From Pseudonocardiaceae bacterium YIM PH 21723 (GTDB lineage Bacteria; Actinomycetota; Actinomycetes; Mycobacteriales; Pseudonocardiaceae): DNA of 64,000 bases. The notes below the pieces were generated by a model. It worked only from the letters and a program-made list of their open reading frames with translations. It was not told where the DNA came from and did no database searches. The position numbers were made by a program, and so were the translations under genes. This document shows positions 51,979 to 61,420 of the stretch, piece after piece; position 1 is the first letter of the stretch; every line of letters begins with the position of its first letter. The stretch is taken from contig QZFT01000031.1 of assembly GCA_003600225.1 (NCBI GenBank), positions 31,460-95,459 on the forward strand, in the 5' to 3' direction.

Positions 51979-54312
51979 TCAGGCGGCGTTGACCGACTCC
52001 TTGTCCGGAGAGGAGCTGGCGATCGAGGTGCTGCGCCGCTTGGCGACGACCACCGCACCGATGATCACGACGACCGCCACCGCCGCGATGGCGCCGCGGA
52101 CGGTCGGGTTGGCGGCCTCGCCGTAGGTCAGCGTGATGATCGCCGGGGCGATCAGCAGCGAGACCAGGTTCATCACCTTGATCAGCGGGTTGATGGCCGG
52201 ACCGGCGGTGTCCTTGAACGGGTCACCGACGGTGTCACCGATGACGGTGGCCTCGTGGGCCGGGGAGCCCTTACCGCCGTGGTGGCCGTCCTCGACCAGC
52301 TTCTTGGCGTTGTCCCACGCGCCACCCGAGTTGGCCAGGAAGATGGCCATCAGGGTGCCGGTGGCGATGGCACCCGCCAGGTAACCGGCGAGCGGGCCGA
52401 CACCGAGGCCGAAGCCCACGGCGATCGGGGCCAGCACGGCGAGCAGACCGGGGGTGGCCAGCTCACGCAGCGAGTCCTTGGTGCAGATGTCCACCACGCG
52501 GCCGTACTCCGGCTTGACGGTGCCGTCCATGATGCCCGGGTTGTCGCGGAACTGACGACGGACCTCGAACACGATGGCACCGGCAGCGCGGGTCACCGCG
52601 TTGACGGCCAGGCCGGAGAACATGAACACGACCGCCGCACCGATGATCACGCCGACCAGCAGGTCGGGGTTCACGATCGCGTACAGGCCACTCGCTTGAG
52701 CATCGGTCAGAGTGGCCTTGGCGGAGTTCAGCGCCTTGCCGATGGCATCGGTGTAGGAACCGAACAGCGCGGTCGCCGCGAGCACGGCGGTCGCGATGGC
52801 GATGCCCTTGGTGATGGCCTTGGTGGTGTTGCCCACCGCGTCCAGCTCGGTGAGGATCTGCGCGCCCGCACCGTCCACGTCACCGGACATCTCGGCGATG
52901 CCCTGCGCGTTGTCGGACACCGGTCCGAAGGTGTCCATCGCGACGATGACACCCACGGTGGTGAGCAGACCACAACCGGCCAGCGCGACCGCGAACAGCG
53001 CGATCAACGCGGTCGGAGCCAGCAGGAACGCGCCGTACACGGCGGCACCGATGACGATCGCGGTGTACACGGCGGACTCGAAGCCCACCGAGATACCGGA
53101 CAGGATCACCGTGGCGGCACCGGTCCGCGAGGAGTCGGTGACGTCCAGGACCGGCTTGTGCTCGGTGCCGGTGTAGTAGCCGGTGAGCCACAGGATGATG
53201 CCGGCCAGCACGATGCCGATGATCACCGAGATCGCGGCGAACAGCGCCGGGGAGAGCGTGACGTTGGCCAGTTCCGCCTTGGCCGCGTCAGAAATACCCA
53301 GATCGGTGAACTTGGCCGGCAGGTAGACGAACGCGGCCACGGCACAGGCGATCGCGGAGATCGTGGCGGAGATGTAGAAGGAACGGTTGATCGCCCGCAG
53401 GCTGTTCTCCCCCGCCCTCGCCTTGGTGATGTAGACACCGGCGATCGCGGTGAGCACGCCGATAGCCGGCACGATCAGCGGGAACAGCAGGCCCTGCAGG
53501 CCGAACGCGGCGGAGCCCAGGATCAGCGAGGCGACCAGAGTGACGGCGTAGGACTCGAAGAGGTCGGCCGCCATACCGGCACAGTCACCGACGTTGTCAC
53601 CCACGTTGTCCGCGATGGTCGCGGCGTTGCGCGGGTCGTCCTCCGGAATGCCCTGCTCCACCTTGCCGACCAGGTCGGCGCCCACATCGGCCGCCTTGGT
53701 GAAAATACCGCCACCGACACGCATGAACATCGCGAGCAGCGCGGCGCCGAACCCGAAGCCCTCCAACACCTTCGGGGCCTGACCGGTGTACGCGAGCACC
53801 ACGATCGCGGCGCCGAACAGGCCGAGACCGACGGTGAACATGCCGACCGCACCACCGGTGCGGAAGGCGATCCGGGTGGCCTTCTCTCGGCCACCTTCCT
53901 CCCGCGCGGCGGCGGCGACACGCACGTTGGCGCGAGTCGCCAGCCACATGCCGACATAACCGATGATCGCGGAGAAACCCGCACCGACGATGAAGAAGAC
54001 CGAGCGGCCGATCTTCTCGCCCATGTCGTCCGCGGGCAGCGCGAACAGCAGCGCGAACACGATCACGACGAAGATGCCGAGCGTGCGGAACTGGCGGTTC
54101 AAGTAGGCAGCCGCGCCCTCCTGCACCGCGGCGGCGATGTCCTGCATCTTCTGGGTGCCCTGGCCTGCGGCCAGCACCTCCCGAAGCAGTACGACACCGA
54201 TACCGAGCGCGAGGAGAGCGACGATGGCGACACCAAGCACAAGGCTTCGGTCACCGCCGGAAAGCTCGATGCCCGCGGCCACAGTGTGCGTGGCCGGGAT
54301 GAGCTCCTGCAT
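51979..54312 (-). CDS. hppA: Membrane-bound proton-translocating pyrophosphatase
   Basis: 777 residues from MQELIPATHTVAAG (ATG 54312, with CAGGAGGACGG). About 16 membrane helices. Substrate motifs DVGADLVGKVE and DNVGDNVGD are intact. GNTTKAITKG has Lys where K+-dependent enzymes have Ala, so it should be the K+-independent H+-pumping type. It conserves energy from pyrophosphate hydrolysis. Confidence 0.95.
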   Translation of the reverse strand: MQELIPATHTVAAGIELSGGDRSLVLGVAIVALLALGIGVVLLREVLAAGQGTQKMQDIAAAVQEGAAAYLNRQFRTLGIFVVIVFALLFALPADDMGEKIGRSVFFIVGAGFSAIIGYVGMWLATRANVRVAAAAREEGGREKATRIAFRTGGAVGMFTVGLGLFGAAIVVLAYTGQAPKVLEGFGFGAALLAMFMRVGGGIFTKAADVGADLVGKVEQGIPEDDPRNAATIADNVGDNVGDCAGMAADLFESYAVTLVASLILGSAAFGLQGLLFPLIVPAIGVLTAIAGVYITKARAGENSLRAINRSFYISATISAIACAVAAFVYLPAKFTDLGISDAAKAELANVTLSPALFAAISVIIGIVLAGIILWLTGYYTGTEHKPVLDVTDSSRTGAATVILSGISVGFESAVYTAIVIGAAVYGAFLLAPTALIALFAVALAGCGLLTTVGVIVAMDTFGPVSDNAQGIAEMSGDVDGAGAQILTELDAVGNTTKAITKGIAIATAVLAATALFGSYTDAIGKALNSAKATLTDAQASGLYAIVNPDLLVGVIIGAAVVFMFSGLAVNAVTRAAGAIVFEVRRQFRDNPGIMDGTVKPEYGRVVDICTKDSLRELATPGLLAVLAPIAVGFGLGVGPLAGYLAGAIATGTLMAIFLANSGGAWDNAKKLVEDGHHGGKGSPAHEATVIGDTVGDPFKDTAGPAINPLIKVMNLVSLLIAPAIITLTYGEAANPTVRGAIAAVAVVVIIGAVVVAKRRSTSIASSSPDKESVNAA

Positions 54313-54502
54313 CCGTCCTCCTGGGTCACTATTCATTCAGCGCCCGAAGCACGAAACCCAAGTTTTCCGGCTCCGACGCTAGAAATGGGATGTTCCGCCG
54401 TACGTGGGCGGGATCACGTGCGGGGCAGTCTAAACGTTCGACTTTTGATACTCACCATCGATCTACCTATTGCACAATACGGGTGACAGGGTGAGCAATC
54501 AT

Positions 54503-54535
54503 TATCGATTCATACACTTCATTGAGTAATCGATA
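54503..54535. promoter_or_regulatory. Inverted repeat TATCGATT/AATCGATA upstream of the helicase gene
   Basis: TATCGATT (54503-54510) and AATCGATA (54528-54535) form an 8-bp dyad in the AT-rich 267-bp divergent gap between hppA and the helicase gene. It could be an operator for either gene. No regulator can be named. Confidence 0.3.
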
Positions 54536-54579
54536 GCCACTCGAACCACCCATTTGCGCAGTATGCAAAGCTCGATAAC

Positions 54580-56925
54580 GTGACTAGTGAGCTGGAAGCC
54601 CCCGACAGCCCCACGTTGCGCCGCCTGCTGATGGGTAGGTCCACTGCGGACTCCCCGGTGACCCATGTCCGGGAAATGCCCGCCCGCGCCGGAGTCACGG
54701 TCCCCTGGCCGGAATGGACCGGCCCGGAACTGCGCTCCGCACTGACCGCGTCCGGCGTGCGTCTTCCCTGGTCACACCAGGTAGAAATGGCCGAACTCGG
54801 GTGGAGTGGCCGGCACGCGGTGATCGCCACTGGTACCGCGTCCGGCAAATCGCTCGGGTACCAGCTGCCCGTACTGGGTGCGCTGCAGGCCGATCCCCGT
54901 GCCACCGCACTCTACCTGTCACCGACCAAGGCGCTGGGCGTGGACCAGCTGACGACGATCGGCGAACTCGGCATCGAGGGCATCCGCGCGGCGGCATTCA
55001 CCGGCGATACCCCCATGGTGGAACGGGACTGGGTGAAGGCGCACTCGCGCTGGATCTTCACCAACCCGGATATGTTGCACCGCAACCTATTGCCGAACCA
55101 TGAGCGCTGGTCACACTTCTTTCGCCGGCTGCGATATGTGGTGATCGATGAATGCCACACATATCGAGGCCTCTTCGGTTCTCATGTGGCGTTGTTGTTG
55201 CGCCGGTTGCGCCGGGTGACCGCCCGGTATCGCGCGGAACCCATTTTCCTGCTGGCCTCGGCGACGGTGTCGGATCCGGCGGTCAGCGCCACCAGGCTGA
55301 CCGGAGTCGACTGCGTCGCGGTCACCGAGGACAACTCGCCGCGCGGGTCGCGCACGGTGGCGTTGTGGGAACCACCGCTGCTGGAGGACCTCACCGGGGA
55401 GAACGGCGCCCCGGTGCGCCGATCCGCCGGCGCCGAGGCGGCGGGGCTGCTGGCCGACCTGGTCGCCCAGGGCACCAGGACGCTGGCCTTCGTCCGCTCC
55501 CGGCAGGGCGCGGAACTGACCGCGATGCAGGCCGGGCACCAGCTGTCCTTCGTCGCCCCGGAACTGGTGGACCGGGTCGCCGCCTATCGCGGCGGATATC
55601 TGCCCGAGGACCGGCGGCGGCTGGAGGCGGCGTTGAACTCCGGGGAACTCCTCGGGGTGGCGGCGACCAACGCGCTGGAGCTCGGGGTGGACGTCAGCGG
55701 CCTGGATGCGGTGCTGGTGGCCGGATTCCCCGGCACCCTGGCCTCGTTCTGGCAACAGGCCGGGCGGGCGGGGCGGGCCGGTGAGCACGCGTTGATCGTG
55801 TTGATCGCCAGGGACGATCCCCTGGACACGTATCTGGTGCACCATCCGAAGGCGGTGTTCGACCGCCCGGTGGAGGCCACCGTGTTCGATCCCGGCAATC
55901 CCTATGTACTGGCGCCCCAACTGGCCTGCGCCGCGGCGGAGCTACCGATCACCCCCGATGACCTGACCCTGCTCGGCGGCGACGATGCCCGGCCGGTCGT
56001 CGATCGGCTGGTGGCGGACAACGTGCTGCGCAAACGCCCACGGGGCTGGTACTGGACCCAGGGCTCCAGTCCACATGGGATGGTCGACATCCGGGGCGGG
56101 GACGGTGTTCAGGTCGCCGTGGTCGAGGGGGACACGGGCAGGCTGCTCGGCAGTGTGGACGGGGAGAGCGCTCCAGCCCATGTGCATCCGGGAGCCGTGT
56201 ACCTGCACCAGGGAGAGTCCTTTGTGGTCGATCACCTGGATCTGCAGGAGGGGTTGGCCCTCGTCCACCGGGAGAACCCGGAATGGAACACCATGGCCCG
56301 GTCGAGCACCGAGGTCGTCGTCCGGGAGGTGCTCAAGCACCGTCGGTACGGGGACGCGGTGTCCGTGGCGCTGGGCGAGGTCGAGGTGACCTCACAGGTC
56401 GTGGGTTACCTGCGCAGGCTGCCGAACGGCGTGGTGCTGGACCAGGTTCCGCTCGACATGCCCGCGCGGACACTGATCACCAGGTCGGTCTGGTACACGC
56501 TGTCGGACGAGCTGCTATATGGCAATGCGCCAGGTGGCGCCGGTCTGGATCCGGCGCGCGCACCTGGCGCATTGCACGCTGCCGAGCACGCGGCGATCGG
56601 TCTGCTACCGCTGTTCGCTACCTGTGACCGATGGGACATCGGCGGGTTGTCCACCGTGCTTCATGGGGACACCGGGGAGGCTTCGGTGTTCGTGCACGAT
56701 GGGCATCCTGGGGGGGCCGGCTTCGCCGATCGCGGGTATTCCGCGTTGGTCCCATGGCTGGCGGCTACGCGGGAGACGATCGCCTCCTGTGAGTGCCCGG
56801 CTGGCTGCCCGTCCTGTGTTCAGTCGCCGAAGTGCGGGAACGGCAACGAACCGCTGGACAAGGCGGGTTCAGTTGTAGTGCTGGACACCGTGCTGGGGAT
56901 CGTCCGTGGCGACGGCGCCGAATAG
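54580..56925 (+). CDS. DEAD/DEAH-box helicase, MrfA/YprA-like with C-terminal four-cysteine motif
   Basis: 781 residues from a GTG (54580). The N-terminal helicase lobe has ATGTASGKSL (Walker A) and VVIDECHTYRG (DECH box); the second lobe has QQAGRAGRAGEHAL. The C-terminal DUF1998-like domain ends in CECPAGCPSCVQSPKC, a zinc site typical of MrfA mitomycin-repair helicases (Rv3649). Probably a 3'-5' DNA helicase in excision-type repair. A 54-bp inverted repeat lies inside the coding region at 56522-56575. Confidence 0.92.
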   Translation: MTSELEAPDSPTLRRLLMGRSTADSPVTHVREMPARAGVTVPWPEWTGPELRSALTASGVRLPWSHQVEMAELGWSGRHAVIATGTASGKSLGYQLPVLGALQADPRATALYLSPTKALGVDQLTTIGELGIEGIRAAAFTGDTPMVERDWVKAHSRWIFTNPDMLHRNLLPNHERWSHFFRRLRYVVIDECHTYRGLFGSHVALLLRRLRRVTARYRAEPIFLLASATVSDPAVSATRLTGVDCVAVTEDNSPRGSRTVALWEPPLLEDLTGENGAPVRRSAGAEAAGLLADLVAQGTRTLAFVRSRQGAELTAMQAGHQLSFVAPELVDRVAAYRGGYLPEDRRRLEAALNSGELLGVAATNALELGVDVSGLDAVLVAGFPGTLASFWQQAGRAGRAGEHALIVLIARDDPLDTYLVHHPKAVFDRPVEATVFDPGNPYVLAPQLACAAAELPITPDDLTLLGGDDARPVVDRLVADNVLRKRPRGWYWTQGSSPHGMVDIRGGDGVQVAVVEGDTGRLLGSVDGESAPAHVHPGAVYLHQGESFVVDHLDLQEGLALVHRENPEWNTMARSSTEVVVREVLKHRRYGDAVSVALGEVEVTSQVVGYLRRLPNGVVLDQVPLDMPARTLITRSVWYTLSDELLYGNAPGGAGLDPARAPGALHAAEHAAIGLLPLFATCDRWDIGGLSTVLHGDTGEASVFVHDGHPGGAGFADRGYSALVPWLAATRETIASCECPAGCPSCVQSPKCGNGNEPLDKAGSVVVLDTVLGIVRGDGAE
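56522..56575. repeat. Inverted repeat inside the helicase coding sequence
   Basis: GCAATGCGCCAGGTG (56522-56536) pairs exactly with 56561-56575, and GCGCCGG (56537-56543) with CCGGCGC (56551-56557), so the mRNA can form a stacked hairpin within the ORF. The frame stays open (GNAPGGAGLDPARAPGALH). Confidence 0.6.
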
Positions 56926-56954
56926 GCAGTGCAATCTCATTCAGAAAGAGCAGG

Positions 56955-56985
56955 GGCGTGGGCTCAGGCGAGGCGAGCCCACGCC
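56955..56985. terminator. Bidirectional terminator between the helicase and Prim-Pol-like genes
   Basis: GGCGTGGGCTC (56955-56965) pairs exactly with 56975-56985 around a 9-nt loop, between two converging genes (stops at 56925 and 56994). Confidence 0.7.
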
Positions 56986-56993
56986 GCGGCGCA

Positions 56994-57641
56994 TCAGGTT
57001 GCTACGTAGACAGGTCGGGTGGTTTCCTCACCGGCGCGCAGCTCGGCGGTGCGGGCCGCTTGCATGAGCGCGTCTTGCACGAAGTCCGAAGTAGGCAGCA
57101 CCCACGAGCAAACCTGCGGGTGGACGCGCCAGTGCACGACACCGTGCTGAAGCGGCGACGGCGGGAGTGTCAGCCAGCTTCCCTTGCCGTGCAGGACGAC
57201 ATCCTGACGAGCGGCAAGTTCGGTGTAGAGCTTACTTTCGGACTGAGTGAGGAAAAACCACCGACCGTTCGGCATCGCGGCAATGGGAACCGGGAAGCCG
57301 GAGTCTCGCAGCACGGAGGCGGCCAGCCGGCCGAGCTCCGTGTTGACCTCGATGGCGTCAAGTACATAGCCAGTAGCAACAAGCAATGAGTAGGGGCGAC
57401 CGGACCAGACTTCTGCAATGTCCTTGGCACTGGCTCCGATGCGTTGCACCCAGTCTTGGCACACCGGAGTAGGGCCTTGCTGATCGTCGGAACCCGACAG
57501 CGACTTCGAGTTCTGACCATCACACTGCGTACCAACCGGATAGGTTCCTGGCAGCACGGGCCAACCACGCTCCGCCAGGCCAATTGCTTCGGCCCGCAGT
57601 TCGAGTTGGAAGGCTCCACGCCAACTATCCGACCAGTCCAT
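56994..57641 (-). CDS. Stand-alone Prim-Pol-like (bifunctional DNA primase/polymerase N-terminal) protein
   Basis: 215 residues. The pattern LELRAEAIGLAERGWPVLPGTYPVG, LLVATGYVLDAIEV, NGRWFFLT and a C-terminal block with HGKGSWLTLPPSP and VVHWRVHP matches the actinobacterial Prim-Pol N-terminal family. The acidic pair that binds metal in active Prim-Pols is replaced by D-x-x-E (LDAIEV), so polymerase activity is doubtful. No helicase or primase partner domain is fused. Third-position G/C is lower than in neighbours. Confidence 0.6.
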   Translation of the reverse strand: MDWSDSWRGAFQLELRAEAIGLAERGWPVLPGTYPVGTQCDGQNSKSLSGSDDQQGPTPVCQDWVQRIGASAKDIAEVWSGRPYSLLVATGYVLDAIEVNTELGRLAASVLRDSGFPVPIAAMPNGRWFFLTQSESKLYTELAARQDVVLHGKGSWLTLPPSPLQHGVVHWRVHPQVCSWVLPTSDFVQDALMQAARTAELRAGEETTRPVYVAT

Positions 57642-57918
57642 CTCCCGGTCGCCTCCTGCTCTGCTTGCTACCTCGGGGGCGTCCCCAGTTCTTCCTGGTT
57701 TCGCCTCGCGGCACTTGGCTCAGCGCCGCCACATAAGGAAACGGCAGAACCCGGTGACTACGAAACCCCCCCGTCGACAACCGGTTGATCCGGTACGACG
57801 AGCGCAGGCAGCCGACAGCGCCGACTAAAAGATCACTGATCAATATCTACCGGTTAACGTTCGGGTACGTAGGCGAACAACCACCCACGACCGCCGCTCA
57901 TCGCGGCAAGCTGACCGC

Positions 57919-58329
57919 TTAACGCGCCGGATCTCCGGTCGCACTAGTCGGCCCGGCTCGCGCTCGTCCGACGACCTGTCGACCGTCTATCAGCGGCCCG
58001 TGCAGCCGTTCGGCGACCGAGATCCGCACATCCCAGCCGTTCACCTGGCACTCGGTGAGGCTCACCCGCATCCGGGAAGCCACCTCACGCGCCCGGTCGC
58101 AGGCGATCCGCTCGCCCTCCGGTAATACGGTGGCCGCCGCGATCGCGCCGAGATCGGCCGCAGCCGCCACCCGGTCCCGGGTTATCTGGACAGTGCCCAG
58201 CGCAACCACAACGCCGAGCACCACCATTAATCCGATGATCGTCATCGCCACCCCTGGCGTTACCGAGCCGTCATCCCGCCCTGTTGCACAACCTGGCGGC
58301 CGACTGCCCGGCCATCCCTTACTCGGCAT
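57919..58329 (-). CDS. TadE-like secreted pseudopilin-family protein (Rv3654c-type)
   Basis: 136 residues from MPSKGWPGSR (ATG 58329), overlapping the upstream TadE gene by 11 bp. GSVTPGVAMTIIGLMVVLGVVVALGT is the prepilin-like membrane segment; a small cysteine-containing soluble part (ACDRAREVA...LTECQVNG) follows. The last gene of the tad locus. The upstream frame in the same ORF is not used. Confidence 0.75.
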   Translation of the reverse strand: MPSKGWPGSRPPGCATGRDDGSVTPGVAMTIIGLMVVLGVVVALGTVQITRDRVAAAADLGAIAAATVLPEGERIACDRAREVASRMRVSLTECQVNGWDVRISVAERLHGPLIDGRQVVGRARAGPTSATGDPAR

Positions 58330-58660
58330 TTCCGGGCTCCAGTACGGCGTAGGCACTGCCTTGCGGGCGAACCCCGGGTAGCAGGCCACCGCCGCCAGTG
58401 ACCGTGACGATCACCGTGTCTCCGGTGACGATCGCGGAGTACCCGGTTCCCGGCGCGATCATGCCTGCCGTCCCGGCGGCGGCACCGGATTCACCCCGAG
58501 CGATGAGCCGGGCCGCCTCCCTGGCCGCGTCCATGCACCTCAACTGGGTGATGAACGCGGACAATCCGGCAAGCGCCAACGCGAAGACGAATATCAACGC
58601 ACCCAGCGAGATGGCCGCCTCGACGGTGACCGAGCCCTGGTCGACGTCCCGGCTCCGCAC
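58319..58660 (-). CDS. TadE-family pseudopilin
   Basis: 113 residues from a GTG (58660). QGSVTVEAAISLGALIFVFALALAGLSAF has the TadE-type Glu after the membrane boundary, then a helix (LRCMDAAREAARLIARGE). Its GTG overlaps the TAG of the Flp-like pilin gene (TAGTG). Minor pilin role inferred from family. Confidence 0.85.
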   Translation of the reverse strand: MRSRDVDQGSVTVEAAISLGALIFVFALALAGLSAFITQLRCMDAAREAARLIARGESGAAAGTAGMIAPGTGYSAIVTGDTVIVTVTGGGGLLPGVRPQGSAYAVLEPGNAE

Positions 58661-58839
58661 TATCCGCTCACCGCCAGCGCCTTGTTGATCAGCGCGGTGA
58701 GTCCCGCGCTGATCGAACCGCCGCCGACCACCGCGATCAGCACTCCGGCGAACAACGCCGCGGCCAGCACGGTCAACGCGTATTCCACGGTCGCGCCACC
58801 GTCATCGGCGACGCCGAACCCATACAGAGCTCTCAACAC
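58660..58839 (-). CDS. Flp-like pilin (DUF4244 family)
   Basis: 59 residues starting MLRALYGFGV at GTG 58839, chosen because AAGGAGGAAGAGAA lies directly upstream; the longer frame would start inside that ribosome-binding site. DDGGATVEYALTVLAAALFAGVL is a type IVb prepilin signature with Glu at +5 after the Gly. It is the likely major subunit of the Tad pilus. A prepilin peptidase gene is not in the window. Confidence 0.85.
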   Translation of the reverse strand: MLRALYGFGVADDGGATVEYALTVLAAALFAGVLIAVVGGGSISAGLTALINKALAVSG

Positions 58840-58872
58840 TTCTCTTCCTCCTTCTTGTCGTTCGAACACTGC

Positions 58873-59454
58873 TCACCCGGCCAGTTCGAAGAACCGGCCG
58901 AGCATTCCGCCCAGGGTCGGGAGGACTCCCAGGCAGAAGAACGCGGGCAGGAAACACAGCCCCACCGGGAACGTGAGCAGCACGGTCACCCGCGCCGCCC
59001 GCCGGTCGGCTTCCTGCCGGAGCCGGGACCGGGTCTCGTCGGCCAGCTCGTCCAGCGCCGAGGCCAGCGCGGCCCCCGACCGGGAGGAGCGCACCGCTGT
59101 CGCCGCGACCGGCTCCAGTTCGGCGCAGTCCCGCGCACAGGACCAGGCGATCTCCGGTTCGACACCGACCGCCAGGGCCTGGGCCACGTTCCGCAACCGG
59201 TGCGCGGTGCCACCGGACAACCCGGGTAGCACGGCGTGCACGGCGGCGGACACGGTCAGCCCCGCTCGCAGACAGGCTGCGAGCAGTTCCCAGGTGGTGG
59301 CCGGCACCGGGGAACCGACCGGCCCGTCCCCGGGCGCGCCCGTTTCCGGGATCGGCGACCGGAACAACCCGGATAACCTGCGCCGGGCCATCGCCGGCTC
59401 CGGCCAGCCGGCGACCGCCATGGCCAGCAGTGCCAGGATCGGCGCGGTCAGCAC
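58873..59454 (-). CDS. Type II/IV secretion system F-type membrane protein, TadC-like
   Basis: 193 residues from a GTG overlapping the TadB stop. T2SSF core with ELLAACLRAGLTVSAAVHAV, then SGAALASALDELADETRSRLR, and two membrane segments at the end (VTVLLTFPVGLCFLPAFFCLGVL). Inner-membrane platform partner of TadB. Confidence 0.88.
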   Translation of the reverse strand: MLTAPILALLAMAVAGWPEPAMARRRLSGLFRSPIPETGAPGDGPVGSPVPATTWELLAACLRAGLTVSAAVHAVLPGLSGGTAHRLRNVAQALAVGVEPEIAWSCARDCAELEPVAATAVRSSRSGAALASALDELADETRSRLRQEADRRAARVTVLLTFPVGLCFLPAFFCLGVLPTLGGMLGRFFELAG

Positions 59455-60263
59455 GGGTCACCGGCCAATCGCCTGCACCAGAGGTAACCGGCGGCCAGCA
59501 GGCAGCTGCCGATCACCAGCGCGAACCGTCCTCCGGCGGTACCGGTCAACACGTGCCAGGGACCCGCGCCGACCAGTTCGCCCAGCAGCACGGCCAGTAC
59601 CGGCAACCCGGCCAGCACGACACCGGTCGTCCGGGCACCGGCCAGCTGTCCATGCAGGTCCGCGGCCATCCGGATGCGCCAGCGGAGATCTCGTTCGATG
59701 GTCTCCAGCAGCGGGGCGAAGGCAATCCCGTGTCGTTGCGCCAGCCGCCATGCCAGGGCCAGTTGCCGCACCGGAGCAGCCGGACCGGAGCTCTCCTGTC
59801 CTGACCGCTCCCCGGCGACCGCCGAGTCCTCCGCACCGAACCGGGCCGCCGCGGCCAGCCGGGCGAAGATCGAGACGACTCCTCGTTGAGCCGTACCGAT
59901 CCGCGCCGCGGCCACGATGGGCTGGGCACCGGCACGCAGCTCACCGGCCAGTGTGGCCAGCCCGGCGGTGAGGTCCGTGGCCGATCGGACCCGGTCCCGG
60001 TCGATCCGGCTGCGTCGGTAGCCCTGGATCACCGTGCAGGCGAGCACCAGTCCGGCGACCGCTCCGCCGAACCCGGCAACCGCGATTCCGAGCACCGGTA
60101 CCGCGATGGCCAGTCCGCCGAAATACCAACGGACGTCCGGTGTCCTCCTGGGCCGGTCGGCCCCCCGGGAAACCGGCAGCACACCGGTCAACCGGTGCGC
60201 CGCGCGGCCACCGGGCAACGCCCAGATCGCGCAGGCCGCCAGGGCGGCACTCATCCAGGCCAT
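59448..60263 (-). CDS. Type II/IV secretion system F-type membrane protein, TadB-like
   Basis: 271 residues. N- and C-terminal membrane segments enclose a T2SSF cytoplasmic region (LTAGLATLAGELRAGAQPIVAAARIG). Overlaps tadA by 13 bp and the TadC-like gene by 7 bp. Platform protein that couples the TadA motor to pilus assembly. Confidence 0.88.
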   Translation of the reverse strand: MAWMSAALAACAIWALPGGRAAHRLTGVLPVSRGADRPRRTPDVRWYFGGLAIAVPVLGIAVAGFGGAVAGLVLACTVIQGYRRSRIDRDRVRSATDLTAGLATLAGELRAGAQPIVAAARIGTAQRGVVSIFARLAAAARFGAEDSAVAGERSGQESSGPAAPVRQLALAWRLAQRHGIAFAPLLETIERDLRWRIRMAADLHGQLAGARTTGVVLAGLPVLAVLLGELVGAGPWHVLTGTAGGRFALVIGSCLLAAGYLWCRRLAGDPC

Positions 60264-61420
60264 GTCACCCCCGCCGCCTCCACCTGATCGCGCAGCAGGT
60301 CAGCCGCCCAGTCCCAGCCGCCGCCCACCGTCCACACCGGACGGACCACGGCCAGGTCGCTGCGCCGATCCAGTACGCCGATGGCGGCCAGCCTTCTGGC
60401 TCCGGTCCGGTCCCGGCGCATGTGCAGTACGAGCCGGACCGCCGCGGCCAGCTGACTGTGCAGTGCCGCCCGGTTCAGTCCGCCCAGCGCGGCCAGTGCC
60501 TCCAGCCGGGCCGGGATCTCGGTGATGGCATTCGCGTGCACCGTGCCCGCCCCACCGTCGTGGCCGGTGTTCAACGCGGCCAGCAGGTCCACCACCTCGG
60601 CGCCCCGCACCTCGCCGATCACCAGCCGGTCCGGCCGCATGCGCAGTGCCTGCCGGACCAGCTGCTGGATGGTCACCTCCCCCGATCCCTCCACATTGGA
60701 GGGTCGTGCGATGAGTCGCAGCAGCTGCGGATGGGCCGGATGCAGCTCCCCCGCGTCCTCGACGCAGACGATCCGTTCCGCCGGGTCGACCGCGCCGAGC
60801 AAGGCGGCGAGCAGTGTGGTCTTTCCGCTGCCGGTGGCTCCGGAGACCAGGAATGCCAGCCTGGCGTCCACAATGGACTTCAGCACCGCGCCGATCTCCG
60901 GTTCGAAGGTGCCGAGTTCACCCAGCGCCGCGAGGTCGTGCGCCGCCGGACGCAACACCCGCAGTGACAGGCAGGTACCCGGATCCGCGACCGGCGACAG
61001 CACCGCGTGCAACCGAACCGGACCGTGTGCACCCAGCGCCGGCAACCACACGTCGGCGAAGGGCGCCGCATCGTCGAGCCGCCTGCCGCCGAGGGCCACG
61101 AGCCGCTGTGCCAGCCGGCGAACGGCATCGTCGTCGGCGAACCGCACCTCCGACCGCCGCAGACCGGCCCCGTCGTCCACCCACACCGATTCCGGGCCGG
61201 TGACCAGCACATCGGTCACCCGCTCATCGCGCAGCAACGTGTCCAGCGGCCCGGCACCGACGAGTTCCTGGCGCACGGTGGAGACGGTGGCCAGCAGTTC
61301 CTGGGCGCCGAGCACCCCGCCGGTCTCCGCGAGCACGGCGCGGGCGACGGTGGCCGAATCCACGTCGGACCCGTCATCCACCAGCCTGCGACGCACCCTT
61401 TCCTTGAGTGGCACGGTCAC
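60251..61420 (-). CDS. tadA: TadA-family secretion ATPase
   Basis: 389 residues from a GTG overlapping the cpaE-like stop (GTGA). Walker A SGATGSGKTTLLAAL, the Asp box (IVCVEDAGELHP), Walker B (RPDRLVIGEVRGAEVVDLL) and the His box (GTVHANAITEIPARLEAL) are present. Hexameric motor of the Tad pilus (Rv3659c type). Confidence 0.93.
   Translation of the reverse strand: MTVPLKERVRRRLVDDGSDVDSATVARAVLAETGGVLGAQELLATVSTVRQELVGAGPLDTLLRDERVTDVLVTGPESVWVDDGAGLRRSEVRFADDDAVRRLAQRLVALGGRRLDDAAPFADVWLPALGAHGPVRLHAVLSPVADPGTCLSLRVLRPAAHDLAALGELGTFEPEIGAVLKSIVDARLAFLVSGATGSGKTTLLAALLGAVDPAERIVCVEDAGELHPAHPQLLRLIARPSNVEGSGEVTIQQLVRQALRMRPDRLVIGEVRGAEVVDLLAALNTGHDGGAGTVHANAITEIPARLEALAALGGLNRAALHSQLAAAVRLVLHMRRDRTGARRLAAIGVLDRRSDLAVVRPVWTVGGGWDWAADLLRDQVEAAGVTWPG

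Noticed and set aside
58840..58869. Upstream GTG start for the Flp-like pilin
   Set aside because: It would place the strong GGAGGAAGAGAA ribosome-binding site inside the coding sequence.
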